A DNA stretch of 64,000 bases from Chitinophagaceae bacterium UBA4857 (GCA_002399735.1 DHEF01000012.1:97415-161414); one strand, 5' to 3'; counted from the stretch's first letter, positions 25,503 to 34,620 are shown. The notes: generated from the sequence alone by a model not told the origin. Numbers and translations are program-made.

Positions 25503-27092
25503 GTGTCCGAAGACCAAAAGAAAATACTTGAACAAAAGCTTTGGGATATTGCCAATATCTTAAGAGGCAAAATAAGCGCCAACCAATTTCAGGATTATAT
25601 CCTGGGTTTTATCTTTTATAAGTATCTATCAGAAAAGATGGAGGTGGAGGCAGACAAAATATTAAAGCCCGATAAAATTAAGTTTGCCGATATTAAAGAA
25701 AATACTGCCAACGGTAAAAAGCTGCTGAATGCTGTAAAGCATGAAATGGTGGAACACCTCGGCTTCTTTCTTAAACCCTCCGAACTGTTTCGCAGCCTGG
25801 CGCTGAAAGGGCAGAACGAAGAAACCGTAAACGATGCCGGCGAAACCGTACAGGCTTTTATACTCGAAGACCTCGCCGCCGTACTCAAAAACATTGAGCG
25901 CAGCACCATGGGCGCCGACTCGCAGGAAGATTTTGACCAGCTGTTTTACGATATTGACCTTAACTCTACCAAAATAGGCCGTACCGAAAAAGATCGTAAT
26001 GCCGTTATCACCCGCATACTGGTATCGCTTAACGATATTGATTTTAACCTTAGCGACACCAACAGCGATGTACTGGGCGATGCCTACGAATACCTCATTA
26101 AAAAGTTTGCAGAAGGTGCCGGACAAAAAGCGGGTGAGTTCTACACGCCACCCGAGGTTTCTACCGTTTTGGCAAAACTCGTTACCAGCCGCAAGAAGAA
26201 AATTAAATCTGTGTACGACCCTACCTGTGGTTCCGGCTCACTGCTGCTGCGGGTATCCAAAGAAGCCAATGTAGGTCATTTTTACGGGCAGGAGCAAAAC
26301 CGCACCACTTACAACCTGGCCAGGATGAACATGATCCTGCACGATGTACCTTACCAAAAGTTCAACATTGTGCATGAAGACACCCTGGAGCGCCCCGGCC
26401 ATATGGACGAAGGTACTTTTGAAGCCATTGTAGCCAATCCCCCGTTTTCTGCACACTGGAAGGCCGACCCGCTTAAGATGAACGACGAGCGTTTTGCCGC
26501 CTATGGCAAGCTGGCGCCCGCTACCAAGGCCGATTTTGCTTTTATACAGCATATGGTGCATATGCTGGACGAAAATGGTATTATGGCCTGCGTGGCCCCG
26601 CATGGTGTACTGTTTCGTGGGGCGGCCGAGGGACATATACGCCGCTTTTTAATTGAGGAACGCAATTATATAGATGCCATTATAGGCCTGCCTGCCAACC
26701 TGTTTTATGGTACCAGCATACCCACCTGCATACTGGTGCTGAAGAAGTGTAAGGAACACCCCAACGATATATTGTTTATAGATGCCAGCCAGGATTATGA
26801 AAAAGGTAAAAACCAGAATACACTGAGCCCGGCCAATATAAATGATATTGTAGCTGCTTACCTTAACCGTAAGCCCATACCCAAGTATGCTGCCGTAGCT
26901 ACGCTGGACGATGTAAAGGCCAACGATTACAACCTGAATATACCCCGCTATATAGATACTTTTGAAGCCGAGGAACATATAGACCTGGGCAAGACTGCTG
27001 CCGAACTGGTGAGCCTTCAACAACAAATGACCGCCACCCAAAAAAACATTGCCGCTTTTTGCAAAGAGCTGGGCATTAAACCACCTTTTTAA
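25503..27092 (+). CDS. hsdM: Type I restriction-modification methyltransferase, HsdM
   Basis: This 529-residue protein has the HsdM layout: helical N-terminal domain (residues ~8-150) and an N6-adenine methyltransferase domain with the SAM motif DPTCGSG (239-245) and the catalytic NPPF (312-315), with GEFYTPPEV (211-219) before it. Length is normal. It starts with GTG at 25503. It is 6 bp upstream of hsdS on the same strand. Coding sequence is richer in G+C than neighbouring chromosomal genes, a hint of transfer. Confidence 0.96.
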   Translation: MSEDQKKILEQKLWDIANILRGKISANQFQDYILGFIFYKYLSEKMEVEADKILKPDKIKFADIKENTANGKKLLNAVKHEMVEHLGFFLKPSELFRSLALKGQNEETVNDAGETVQAFILEDLAAVLKNIERSTMGADSQEDFDQLFYDIDLNSTKIGRTEKDRNAVITRILVSLNDIDFNLSDTNSDVLGDAYEYLIKKFAEGAGQKAGEFYTPPEVSTVLAKLVTSRKKKIKSVYDPTCGSGSLLLRVSKEANVGHFYGQEQNRTTYNLARMNMILHDVPYQKFNIVHEDTLERPGHMDEGTFEAIVANPPFSAHWKADPLKMNDERFAAYGKLAPATKADFAFIQHMVHMLDENGIMACVAPHGVLFRGAAEGHIRRFLIEERNYIDAIIGLPANLFYGTSIPTCILVLKKCKEHPNDILFIDASQDYEKGKNQNTLSPANINDIVAAYLNRKPIPKYAAVATLDDVKANDYNLNIPRYIDTFEAEEHIDLGKTAAELVSLQQQMTATQKNIAAFCKELGIKPPF

Positions 27093-27097
27093 CTGTT

Positions 27098-28288
27098 ATG
27101 GCTACTACAGCAAAGAAAAATATACCGGCATTGCGTTTTCCTCAATTTATGGGGGAATGGGAAGAAAAAAGATTAGGCGACGTAGTAACTATTAGGAGTG
27201 GAAATAGTCCAGATAAATATAATTTGGATATTACAGGAATACATCCATATCTAAAGGTTGAAGACTTAAATAATAACGATAAGTATCAGATGTCTAGCAG
27301 GCAATATTCCGATAGCTCGGAAAAGCTTATAGATGTCCAATCTATTATTTTCCCCAAAAGAGGCGCTGCGATAATGACAAATAAAGTAAGAATAAATGAA
27401 GTTCCTGTTCTCTTAGATAGCAATTTAATGGCAATAAAGCCAAGTTCAAATATTATTTATTCGGAGTTTCTGTATTATTGGATTTGGAATAAAAAGCTTT
27501 ACGAAATAGCTGACACTTCTACTATTCCACAAATTAACAATAAACACATTTCACCTCTTTTAATTCAATTACCAGATAGTAAAGAACAAACCAAAATAGC
27601 TCTTTCATTATCTTCAATAGATGAACGCCTGCAACAATTGCAGCAACAGCAAAGCCTGCTGGAGCAATATAAAAATGGCTGTATGCAACAGCTATTTAGC
27701 CAAAAGCTAAGATTTAAAAATGATAAAGGAAAAGCATATCCGGAATGGAAAGAAGTTCCTGGTGGAGATGCATTCGAGAACATTTCAAATAAAAAACATA
27801 ACTCCGACTTACCTATTTTAGCCATTACGCAAGAGTTTGGAGCTATCCCGAGAGATTTGATTGACTACAATGTTCTGGTTTCGGAAAAAAGTGTAGAAAG
27901 CTACAAAGTTGTTGAGGTTGGTGATTTTATTATAAGTCTCAGGTCGTTTCAAGGAGGCATTGAGTATTCAAACTACAAAGGTATATGTAGCCCTGCATAC
28001 ATTATTCTTAGACCGTCAGTTGAAGTTGACAGAGGGTTTTTTAAATATTATTTTAAAACAAGTACATACATAAAACGACTAACTAAAAAACTTGAGGGAA
28101 TCAGAGATGGGAAGATGATTAGCTATGGATATTTCTCGGAAGTTTTGTTACCTCTTCCCTCCGTCGAAGAGCAAACAAAAATCGCCAACTTTCTATCTGC
28201 TATTGATGAACAAATCAACACCGTAAAACAACAGATAGCACAAACACAACAATTCAAAAAAGGATTGTTGCAGCAAATGTTTGTGTAG
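27098..28288 (+). CDS. hsdS: Type I restriction-modification specificity subunit, HsdS
   Basis: This 396-residue subunit has two target-recognition domains, each introduced by a conserved phrase (RFPQFMGEWEEKRLGDVV; AYPEWKEVPGGDAFENIS). Each is followed by a similar helical spacer (EQTKIALSLSSIDERLQQLQ; EQTKIANFLSAIDEQINTVK), an internal repeat typical of HsdS. The recognition halves are AT-rich compared with hsdM. Both halves are intact. No second hsdS cassette or inverted repeat is nearby, so phase variation by inversion is not suggested. Confidence 0.95.
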   Translation: MATTAKKNIPALRFPQFMGEWEEKRLGDVVTIRSGNSPDKYNLDITGIHPYLKVEDLNNNDKYQMSSRQYSDSSEKLIDVQSIIFPKRGAAIMTNKVRINEVPVLLDSNLMAIKPSSNIIYSEFLYYWIWNKKLYEIADTSTIPQINNKHISPLLIQLPDSKEQTKIALSLSSIDERLQQLQQQQSLLEQYKNGCMQQLFSQKLRFKNDKGKAYPEWKEVPGGDAFENISNKKHNSDLPILAITQEFGAIPRDLIDYNVLVSEKSVESYKVVEVGDFIISLRSFQGGIEYSNYKGICSPAYIILRPSVEVDRGFFKYYFKTSTYIKRLTKKLEGIRDGKMISYGYFSEVLLPLPSVEEQTKIANFLSAIDEQINTVKQQIAQTQQFKKGLLQQMFV

Positions 28289-28294
28289 TAAGTT

Positions 28295-28498
28295 TTATAC
28301 AGGCCGCAACTTTGTTGACGCTTTGGTGTATTGCATTTGTTTAAACTCTGCTATTTCTTCGCTCAACTTTTTATTGGCGTTATGCAGTAATTCGTTTTGG
28401 GTTTTAATAATACGCAACAGATCATGTATGGCATTCAGGTTTTCTAACTGGGCATAAACCAGCTCTTCTAATTCAGCTTTGGTGTATCTCATAGACAT
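28295..28498 (-). CDS. Small coiled-coil hypothetical protein within the R-M locus
   Basis: A 67-residue frame on the minus strand between hsdS and the xre gene. The sequence (KAELEELVYAQLENLNAIHD, LLRIIKTQNELLHNANKKLS) is strongly helical with heptad spacing, a likely coiled coil. No family recognised. It ends 7 bp after hsdS and is divergent from xre; operator-like repeats lie between it and xre. It could be a regulator or an antitoxin-like partner; this is inference. Confidence 0.5.
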   Translation of the reverse strand: MSMRYTKAELEELVYAQLENLNAIHDLLRIIKTQNELLHNANKKLSEEIAEFKQMQYTKASTKLRPV

Positions 28499-28525
28499 GC
28501 TAAGAATATTTTTTGTTTAATAAAG

Positions 28526-28540
28526 ATACATTATTTGTAT
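28526..28540. promoter_or_regulatory. Operator-like palindrome, site 1 of the xre region
   Basis: ATACA (28526-28530) and TGTAT (28536-28540) are inverted arms with a 5-bp spacer. It lies between the divergent 67-aa gene and xre, with two direct repeats (28546-28563, 28648-28665). Confidence 0.35.
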
Positions 28541-28545
28541 TAAAT

Positions 28546-28563
28546 AATACATTTTATGAATTA
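28546..28563. promoter_or_regulatory. Direct repeat near the 67-aa gene (operator-like)
   Basis: AATACATTTTATGAATTA, 16 of 18 positions identical to 28648-28665. Located 48 bp upstream of the 67-aa gene. Confidence 0.45.
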
Positions 28564-28647
28564 TTATTCAAATAATCTTCCCTTCTCTTTGAAAACCAAC
28601 ATATAACACTTTCTTGGGTATGAAAAAAACCTTATTTTGGATATAGT

Positions 28648-28665
28648 AATACATAATATGAATTA
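28648..28665. promoter_or_regulatory. Direct repeat directly before xre (operator-like)
   Basis: AATACATAATATGAATTA ends 2 bp before the xre ATG, so a bound protein would block translation or transcription of xre. Pairs with the copy at 28546-28563. Confidence 0.5.
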
Positions 28666-28667
28666 GA

Positions 28668-28892
28668 ATGCCTAAACCTAAGGATATAGAAAAATTGAAA
28701 ATAAACCGGCTTAAGGTAGTTTTAGTGGAATTGGAGGTTTCCCATAAGGAACTCGCTGAAAAGGTGGGGAAAACACCAAATACTATTACACGTATTTGTA
28801 ATAACGAAAGCCAGCCAACATTAAAGCTATTATATGAAATAGCAAAAGTATTAAAAGTTGATATCAGAGAGTTATTAATATCTACTAAATAG
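28668..28892 (+). CDS. XRE-family regulator in the R-M locus
   Basis: This 74-residue protein is a single helix-turn-helix of the XRE (Cro/C1) type: VVLVELEVSHKELAEKVGKT then PNTITRICNNESQPTLKLLY and EIAKVLKVDIRELL. The size matches controller proteins of restriction systems. It lies 20 bp upstream of hsdR on the same strand, downstream of hsdS, so it could delay or tune endonuclease expression. Two direct operator-like repeats flank its promoter region. The recognition helix is intact. Confidence 0.92.
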   Translation: MPKPKDIEKLKINRLKVVLVELEVSHKELAEKVGKTPNTITRICNNESQPTLKLLYEIAKVLKVDIRELLISTK

Positions 28893-28912
28893 TATTACCC
28901 ACCGATAAACCA

Positions 28913-31756
28913 ATGACCACCCAAAGCGAACATATTTTAGAAGAGACCCTTATTGCCCAATTGGTGCAGGGCGGTTACCAGCGGGTAACGCTTAAGGATG
29001 AAATCGCCATGCTGCGAAACCTTAAGGCGCAGTTGGAAAAGCATAACGGCAAAACATTTTCTGACAACGATTTTAAAAAGATACTGAACCACCTTACCCG
29101 CAGCACCCATGTGTTTGACAAAGCAAAATTGCTGCGTGATAAATTTTCGTTTAAGAACGATGCCGGCGAAGCCGTGTACATTGAGTTTTTGAATATGGAT
29201 TTTTGGTGCCAGAACGAGTACCAGGTATGCAGCCAGGTAACCATGCAGGGCCGGTACGATAACCGGTATGATGTTACCCTGCTCATCAATGGCCTGCCCC
29301 TGGTGCAAATAGAATTAAAACGCCGTGGTGCCGACCTTAAAGTGGCTTACAACCAGGTGCGCCGCTACCAGCGTGATTCCTTCGGCTCATCGCAAGGGCT
29401 GTTCCAATATGTGCAACTCTTTGTAATAAGCAACGGTGTAGAAACCAAATATTTTGCCCACGACCCCGGCAAGCTGCATACCTGGAAGCAAACTTTTTAC
29501 TGGACCAACGAACAGAACAAGCGTTATAATTTTCTGGAAGAGTTTGCTGCCGTGTTTTTGGAGAAATGCCACCTGTCTAAAATGATAACCCGCTACACGG
29601 TGTTGCACGAAACCAGCAAAGCACTTATGATTATGCGGCCCTACCAGGTATACGCCGTAGAACGTATTATAGAAAAAGTAACCAAGGGCCATGGTAATGG
29701 TTATATATGGCATACCACGGGTTCGGGTAAAACCCTCACCTCTTTTAAAGCCAGCCAGATATTGACCCGCCTGCCGGTGGTAGATAAGGTAGTGTTTTGT
29801 GTAGACCGCCGCGACCTGGATTACCAGACCATTAAAGAGTTTAACGAATTTGCGCCCGACAGTGTAGATGCTACCAGCAGCACCCGCAACCTGGTGCGAC
29901 AGTTTAACGACCCTAACCGTAAGCTGATTGTTACTACGCTGCAAAAATTACATGTAGCCATCAGTAAAGAGAAGCATCAAAAATTGATGGACGAGCTGAA
30001 GGATAAACGGATTGTATTCATCTTTGATGAATGCCACCGTTCACAATTTGGCGATACGCATAAGAACATTAAAAAGTATTTTACCAATTACCAGCTGTTT
30101 GGCTTTACGGGTACGCCCATTAAAGCGGAGAATGCACAAGGCCCGTCGTACAACAAGCAAACCACCATTAGCCTGTTTAACGAAGAGCTGCATAATTATG
30201 TAATAGCCGATGCTATACGGGACCAGAATGTATTACCCTTCTCGGTAGAGTATGTAGGCCGCTACCGGGCCAAAGACAGCCGCAACGAGATAGATATTGA
30301 AGTAGAAGCCATCGATACCAAAGAATTGATGGAAAGCCCGCAGCGTCTGGAAAAAATAGCAGACTACATTATAACACAACATGCCACCAAAACCCATCAG
30401 AAGGAATACACGGCCATGTTCTGCATCAGCAATATTGATACGCTGATTAAGTATTACGACATTTTCCAACGCCTGAAACAGGAAGGCCGTCACAAGCTAA
30501 GTATTGCCACCATTTTTAGTTATGGCACCAACGAAACCGATAAAGAAGATTTTTCGGGCATGGACTACCAGGAAGACTTTAACGAGGTGGCCGACCCCCA
30601 GGTGCCGTATACAGTATCGCACCGCGATAAATTGGAGCAATATATCGGGGATTATAACGAGCAGTTCCGAACCCGGTACAGTACAAAAGACAGTGCATCG
30701 TTTTACGAATATTACCAGAACGTATCTAAGCGTGTTAAAAACAGGGAAATTGATATACTGTTGGTGGTAAACATGTTTCTTACCGGTTTTGACAGTAAGT
30801 TTCTGAATACACTTTATGTAGATAAAAACCTGAAACATCATGGCTTGATACAAGCCTACTCCCGTACTAATCGTGTATTGGGCGAAAAAAAATCGCAGGG
30901 CAATATTGTGGTGTTTCGCAACCTGAAAAAGGCCACAGATGATGCGGTGGCGCTGTTCTCCGATAAAGATGCATCTGATACCATTTTTGTACAGCCGCTT
31001 GACGTGATGGTGCGCCGTTTTGAGCAGGCGCATAAAGAGTTAATGGCCATAACACCTACCGTAGCATCGGTAGATGATCTGTACAGCGAAGATGAAGAGC
31101 TGGCTTTTGTACTGGCCTTCCGTAAAGTATTGCGCCTTACCAATGCCATGCGCACCTATGCCGATTTTGATTTTGGACTGCTGCCTATGGACGAGCAGAC
31201 GTTTATGGATTATTCCAGCAGATACCAAACGTTGAATGCCAAAGCCAAGTCGGGAGAAGGCGAAAAAACATCCATTATTGACGAAGTAGATTTTGAATTG
31301 GAGTTGCTGCATCAGGACCATATAAATGTGGTGTACATACTGGGCTTGTTGGCCAAGCTGAAGAAAACCAAAGCAGCCGAATATGAGCGGTTGAAGCAGG
31401 AAATATTGCAGGTGCTATCCTCTAACCCCAGGTTGCACAGCAAGCGTGAGCTGATAGAAAAGTTCATTAATGAAAACCTGCCACTAATTGAAGACGACGA
31501 AATTGAAAGCGATTTTGAACGCTTTATGGATGAAGAAAAGCAGGCGGCTTTTAAACGCTGGGTAACCGATAAAGGCCTTGATGCGGATAAAATGCAGGCT
31601 TTGATTGAAGAGTATATTTTTACCCAACGTCAGCCTACGCGACAATCGTTAATTGCTGCTTTGTTGCAACAGCCTTCGGTATTAAAACGCAAGGCTCTGG
31701 GAGATGAGTTGCTGGAAGAATTTATACGGTATACGGAAACGTTTTTTGAGGATTAA
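28913..31756 (+). CDS. hsdR: Type I restriction endonuclease, HsdR
   Basis: This 947-residue protein contains an N-terminal PD-(D/E)xK nuclease region (YDVTLLINGLPLVQIELKRR near residues 118-136), a helicase domain with Walker A TTGSGKT (about 267-273), DECHRS box (about 371-376), GFTGTPI motif III, and helicase motifs V/VI (NMFLTGFDSKFLN; QAYSRTNR). A helical C-terminus would bind HsdM. It is 20 bp downstream of xre and 14 bp upstream of the GIY-YIG gene. Full length and intact. Confidence 0.95.
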   Translation: MTTQSEHILEETLIAQLVQGGYQRVTLKDEIAMLRNLKAQLEKHNGKTFSDNDFKKILNHLTRSTHVFDKAKLLRDKFSFKNDAGEAVYIEFLNMDFWCQNEYQVCSQVTMQGRYDNRYDVTLLINGLPLVQIELKRRGADLKVAYNQVRRYQRDSFGSSQGLFQYVQLFVISNGVETKYFAHDPGKLHTWKQTFYWTNEQNKRYNFLEEFAAVFLEKCHLSKMITRYTVLHETSKALMIMRPYQVYAVERIIEKVTKGHGNGYIWHTTGSGKTLTSFKASQILTRLPVVDKVVFCVDRRDLDYQTIKEFNEFAPDSVDATSSTRNLVRQFNDPNRKLIVTTLQKLHVAISKEKHQKLMDELKDKRIVFIFDECHRSQFGDTHKNIKKYFTNYQLFGFTGTPIKAENAQGPSYNKQTTISLFNEELHNYVIADAIRDQNVLPFSVEYVGRYRAKDSRNEIDIEVEAIDTKELMESPQRLEKIADYIITQHATKTHQKEYTAMFCISNIDTLIKYYDIFQRLKQEGRHKLSIATIFSYGTNETDKEDFSGMDYQEDFNEVADPQVPYTVSHRDKLEQYIGDYNEQFRTRYSTKDSASFYEYYQNVSKRVKNREIDILLVVNMFLTGFDSKFLNTLYVDKNLKHHGLIQAYSRTNRVLGEKKSQGNIVVFRNLKKATDDAVALFSDKDASDTIFVQPLDVMVRRFEQAHKELMAITPTVASVDDLYSEDEELAFVLAFRKVLRLTNAMRTYADFDFGLLPMDEQTFMDYSSRYQTLNAKAKSGEGEKTSIIDEVDFELELLHQDHINVVYILGLLAKLKKTKAAEYERLKQEILQVLSSNPRLHSKRELIEKFINENLPLIEDDEIESDFERFMDEEKQAAFKRWVTDKGLDADKMQALIEEYIFTQRQPTRQSLIAALLQQPSVLKRKALGDELLEEFIRYTETFFED

Positions 31757-31770
31757 ACACTTGCCTTAAC

Positions 31771-32631
31771 ATGAGTAAATTTGGTAAAACAATTCGCATT
31801 TTTCTTGTAGACGGAACAGCTAATGGCCTTACTACTGCTGAACTTAGTAACTGGACCGGTATAGGTATAAAAGTTCCTAAAATAAAAATAAAAGAGTATA
31901 ACCATAGACCGGAGTTTCAAAAGCCGGGTATATATATACTTATTGGCAAAGGAGATAATAATGAAGATGCGGCTTATATTGGTGAAGCCGAAATCATAGC
32001 CCCACGACTTGCCGACCATATTATTAAGAAAGACTTTTGGAACGAAGTAATTTTTTTTAGTAGTAAAGACAAGTATTTAAACAAGGCGCATATAAAATAC
32101 CTGGAAAACCGACTACATGAATTAGCTATAACAGCAGCACGTTACGCCATTAATCAAAATATACCCACCCGCTCAGAATTATCTGAAGCAGAGCAGGCAG
32201 AAATGGAAGAGTTTTTGTCTAACATTAAGGTGCTAACGGCAACATTAGGACACAAGATATTTGAGGCATTAGACGAAACTGTGGAACGCAATACAGCAAA
32301 TCAGGAAATCTTTTTTTGTAAAAATGGAGCCGGTGCCGAAGCCAAAGGCAGACCATCTACAGAAGGGTTTATTGTTTATAAAGATTCTTTACTTATTGTC
32401 ACAGAACAACCTTCTCTCACTGATAGTATTCGTACAGAAAGGGAAACGATGTTACATGAAGGCATATTGATAAGAGAAAATGACTTTTATAAATTGACAA
32501 AGGATTATGTTTTTAACTCTTCCTCACGAGCAGCAGCAGCAGTGTTGGCACGCTCTGCCAGTGGCCCGCTTGAATGGAAAACACTTCAGGGTATACAGCT
32601 AAAGCAATTCGAAATTCAATCAATTAGTTGA
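31771..32631 (+). CDS. GIY-YIG nuclease family protein with DUF4357-like C-terminus
   Basis: This 286-residue protein has a GIY-YIG domain: GIYILIGKG (residues 53-61), AYIGEAE (68-74), conserved Arg79 in APRLADH, and Glu in KYLENRLHEL near 112. The N-terminal phrase VDGTANGLTTAELSNWTG and the C-terminal DUF4357-type segment (GRPSTEGFIVYKDSLLIV) match a family often found beside restriction-modification or phage-defence genes. It starts 14 bp after hsdR on the same strand. Likely an accessory nuclease; its target is unknown. Confidence 0.88.
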   Translation: MSKFGKTIRIFLVDGTANGLTTAELSNWTGIGIKVPKIKIKEYNHRPEFQKPGIYILIGKGDNNEDAAYIGEAEIIAPRLADHIIKKDFWNEVIFFSSKDKYLNKAHIKYLENRLHELAITAARYAINQNIPTRSELSEAEQAEMEEFLSNIKVLTATLGHKIFEALDETVERNTANQEIFFCKNGAGAEAKGRPSTEGFIVYKDSLLIVTEQPSLTDSIRTERETMLHEGILIRENDFYKLTKDYVFNSSSRAAAAVLARSASGPLEWKTLQGIQLKQFEIQSIS

Positions 32632-32668
32632 TGTTTTACTCCACAGCTACAAAGGCTGCACCGCTTAG

Positions 32669-32700
32669 GCGTAAATGCCCGCCCTTAAAGGCGGGTATTG
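32669..32700. other. GC-rich hairpin between convergent genes
   Basis: CCCGCC (32678-32683) and GGCGGG (32690-32695) form a stem with a 6-nt loop between the GIY-YIG gene and pnuC. No clear U-run, so terminator status is uncertain. Confidence 0.35.
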
Positions 32701-32779
32701 CAGACGGGCGGTGGACTGCTGCTGACCGGAGTTACTACTGCTGAAAGCCCCAAATAAGTTGTAAGTATTAAGTACTAAG

Positions 32780-33433
32780 TTATAAGTTGGTTTGTGTAAC
32801 TGCCCTTGCCCTTTTTTGCCAGGCTATTAAACCGCCAACGGCCATTACCAATAATATTAAATAGTACACGCTGGTTAAGGCTAAACCTTTGGAGGCGTAC
32901 AGGGGTACCGAGGCTATGTTGGTAATAATCCACCAGTACCAGCTTTCTACTTTTTTTTGTGTCATTAACCACATGCCGGTAAAAGCACTGGCCGAGGCCA
33001 GGGCATCGGCCCAGGGTATGGCCCCGGGAAAAAACAATGTTTTTAACTGAAGCAAACTAAAATACAAAGCCAGGTAACAGGCAACAAAAAAACCTAACTG
33101 GTACAGCCACATGCGGCGGTTGCTAAAGGTTACGTGTAGTACGGTTTGTTGCTTATCGTCTTTTTTTAACCAAAGCCACCAACCGTAAAAACTCATTACG
33201 GTATAGTAAAAGTTTACGGCGGCTTCGCCGGGCAGGTGGTATTGGTAACTCATCCAGGTATAAATAATAGTGCCTACCAGGCCGGTGGGGTACACCCATA
33301 CATTTTCACGCTTGTTAAACCATACACTGGCAATACCTGCTACCACGGCTATATACTCTAACAGCGATGCGTTTTTTATATTGGTAATAAAGCCGGTAAA
33401 AAAATCGGACAGGCTAAACAGTAGTACGTTCAC
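32780..33433 (-). CDS. pnuC: PnuC-family nucleoside/vitamin transporter
   Basis: This 217-residue protein has seven hydrophobic helices and the PnuC signature: LEYIAVVAGIASVWFNKREN (residues ~25-45), VWVYPTGLVGTIIY and NFYYTVMSFYGWWLW (the W-rich transport motif). PnuC proteins bring in nicotinamide riboside by facilitated diffusion; related PnuT/PnuX take thiamine or riboflavin, and I see no riboswitch to decide. The C-terminus may be slightly extended. It starts 9 bp after the M23 peptidase gene on the same strand. Confidence 0.9.
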   Translation of the reverse strand: MNVLLFSLSDFFTGFITNIKNASLLEYIAVVAGIASVWFNKRENVWVYPTGLVGTIIYTWMSYQYHLPGEAAVNFYYTVMSFYGWWLWLKKDDKQQTVLHVTFSNRRMWLYQLGFFVACYLALYFSLLQLKTLFFPGAIPWADALASASAFTGMWLMTQKKVESWYWWIITNIASVPLYASKGLALTSVYYLILLVMAVGGLIAWQKRARAVTQTNL

Positions 33434-33442
33434 TATTAATGT

Positions 33443-34054
33443 TTACGGTTTTATGATGGGGTTTCGGTAACGTTTAAAAGGCTTTAAATATACATCACCC
33501 TGGGCAGTTTTAAACCTGGTGCCAATGGGTTGCCAACGGCCATCGGCCGTACGTTGCCAAACCAAAAAATGTAAATGCGGCATAGAGGTGTAACCGGTAT
33601 TGCCGCTATAACCTATGTGCTGGCCTTGTTGCACAGTATCGCCAACATTTACCAATACGCCATTGTATTGCAGGTGCCAGTAACCGGCGCGGGTACCATC
33701 GTCGTGGTTAATAATAATAAGGTTACCATCTTCTCTGTACTTTGATTTTAAACCGCCGCGGGTACCATCTTTTTTTACCCGGGTTACCACGCCGCCACGG
33801 GCGGCATATATTTTGGTGCCGGTGGCCATGTTAAAATCTATGGCGGCCCTTTCTTTATGGGTAAGGCGTGAGTAATAACCCTGTATTACCCGGTGGGTAC
33901 GGCCGGTGGCATAGGGCAAGGAGTAAACATAGCTGGTATCCTCTACAAGTTTACCACTTTGCAACTGCCGGAAAGTAGCCCGCTGGGGGTTGGTACTTAC
34001 TGAACAGGAAAATAATAGTATTGACAAGCATAAAACGAGGGCCAACCATTTCAT
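33443..34054 (-). CDS. M23-family peptidase lipoprotein
   Basis: This 203-residue protein begins with a lipoprotein signal (LALVLCLSILLFSC, lipobox LFSC with Cys at 17). The mature part contains an M23 (LytM) fold: HKERAAIDFNMATGTKIYAA (zinc His-x8-Asp region), IINHDDGTRAGYWHLQYNG and PHLHFLVW (HxH). These residues bind zinc in active endopeptidases, so activity is plausible. Likely on the periplasmic side of the outer membrane, acting on peptidoglycan cross-links. It is the upstream gene of a pair with pnuC. Confidence 0.9.
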   Translation of the reverse strand: MKWLALVLCLSILLFSCSVSTNPQRATFRQLQSGKLVEDTSYVYSLPYATGRTHRVIQGYYSRLTHKERAAIDFNMATGTKIYAARGGVVTRVKKDGTRGGLKSKYREDGNLIIINHDDGTRAGYWHLQYNGVLVNVGDTVQQGQHIGYSGNTGYTSMPHLHFLVWQRTADGRWQPIGTRFKTAQGDVYLKPFKRYRNPIIKP

Positions 34055-34133
34055 GTTATAAAAATAGTAAGATTATAACAGGCTTCCATAAGAAGAATGT
34101 GGTATTTAGGTTAAAGCCTGGTGGGTTTTGTTG

Positions 34134-34199
34134 CCCCTGACGGGGCTTGGACTATCCCCTGACGGGGCTTGGATTATCCCCTGGCGGGGATTGGTTTTT
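34134..34199 (+). repeat. Tandem 22-bp palindromic units
   Basis: Three units start at 34134, 34156 and 34178: CCCCTGACGGGGCTTGG, again CCCCTGACGGGGCTTGG, and CCCCTGGCGGGGATTGG. Each contains a CCCC/GGGG palindrome. Confidence 0.8.
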
Positions 34200-34570
34200 A
34201 AACACAGAGAAATACGGAGGTATTATACAGAGGAGGAAGGAGTTAGCTTTTTTGCCAGCTGGTTGTGCTGATTTGGTGCGTTGTTTTTTCGCAAATGGGG
34301 GTTTTATCTGAGAAAATCTGCCGTGGTTTTGTTCTGCGTTATCTGCAGGGGAAATTGTATTTTTTAAAATGATAAGCATCATTATCCCCTGGCGGGGATT
34401 GGTTTGGCCACAGAGTTACTAAGAGGTTTTTCACGGAGGAGGAAGGAGTTAGCGATTTTTTCGCAGATGGTGGTGATTTGATGGGCCGGGTTTGGTAAAT
34501 GAGGTTTATTTCTGCGAAAATTTGCGGTGGTTATGTTCTGCATTATCTGCGGGGAAAAATTAAAAGCATC
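34173..34570 (+). repeat. Tandem duplication of a ~200-bp non-coding unit
   Basis: Copy 1 (34173-34380) and copy 2 (34381-34570) both start ATTATCCCCTGGCGGGGATT and end AAGCATC. Shared inner words: GGAGGAAGGAGTTAGC, TTTGTTCTGC/TATGTTCTGC and TTATCTGC followed by GGGG. The copies have diverged with indels (208 versus 190 bp). No gene. Confidence 0.75.
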
Positions 34571-34620
34571 TTTGGCAGTAGTATTTTTTCTTATGGATTT
34601 TGAGGCGCCGGTTTTCCTTT

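Noticed and set aside
27098..28288. Phase-variable hsdS by inversion
   Set aside because: No second hsdS part, recombinase or inverted repeat near the gene.
30497..31033. 178-codon frame opposite hsdR
   Set aside because: Shadow of hsdR codons; no start context or motif.
32780..33500. Riboswitch for pnuC
   Set aside because: pnuC begins 9 bp after the M23 gene, leaving no room; no THI-box-like sequence seen before the pair.
34134..34199. CRISPR array
   Set aside because: Units are contiguous 22-bp palindromes with no unique spacers, and no cas gene is present.
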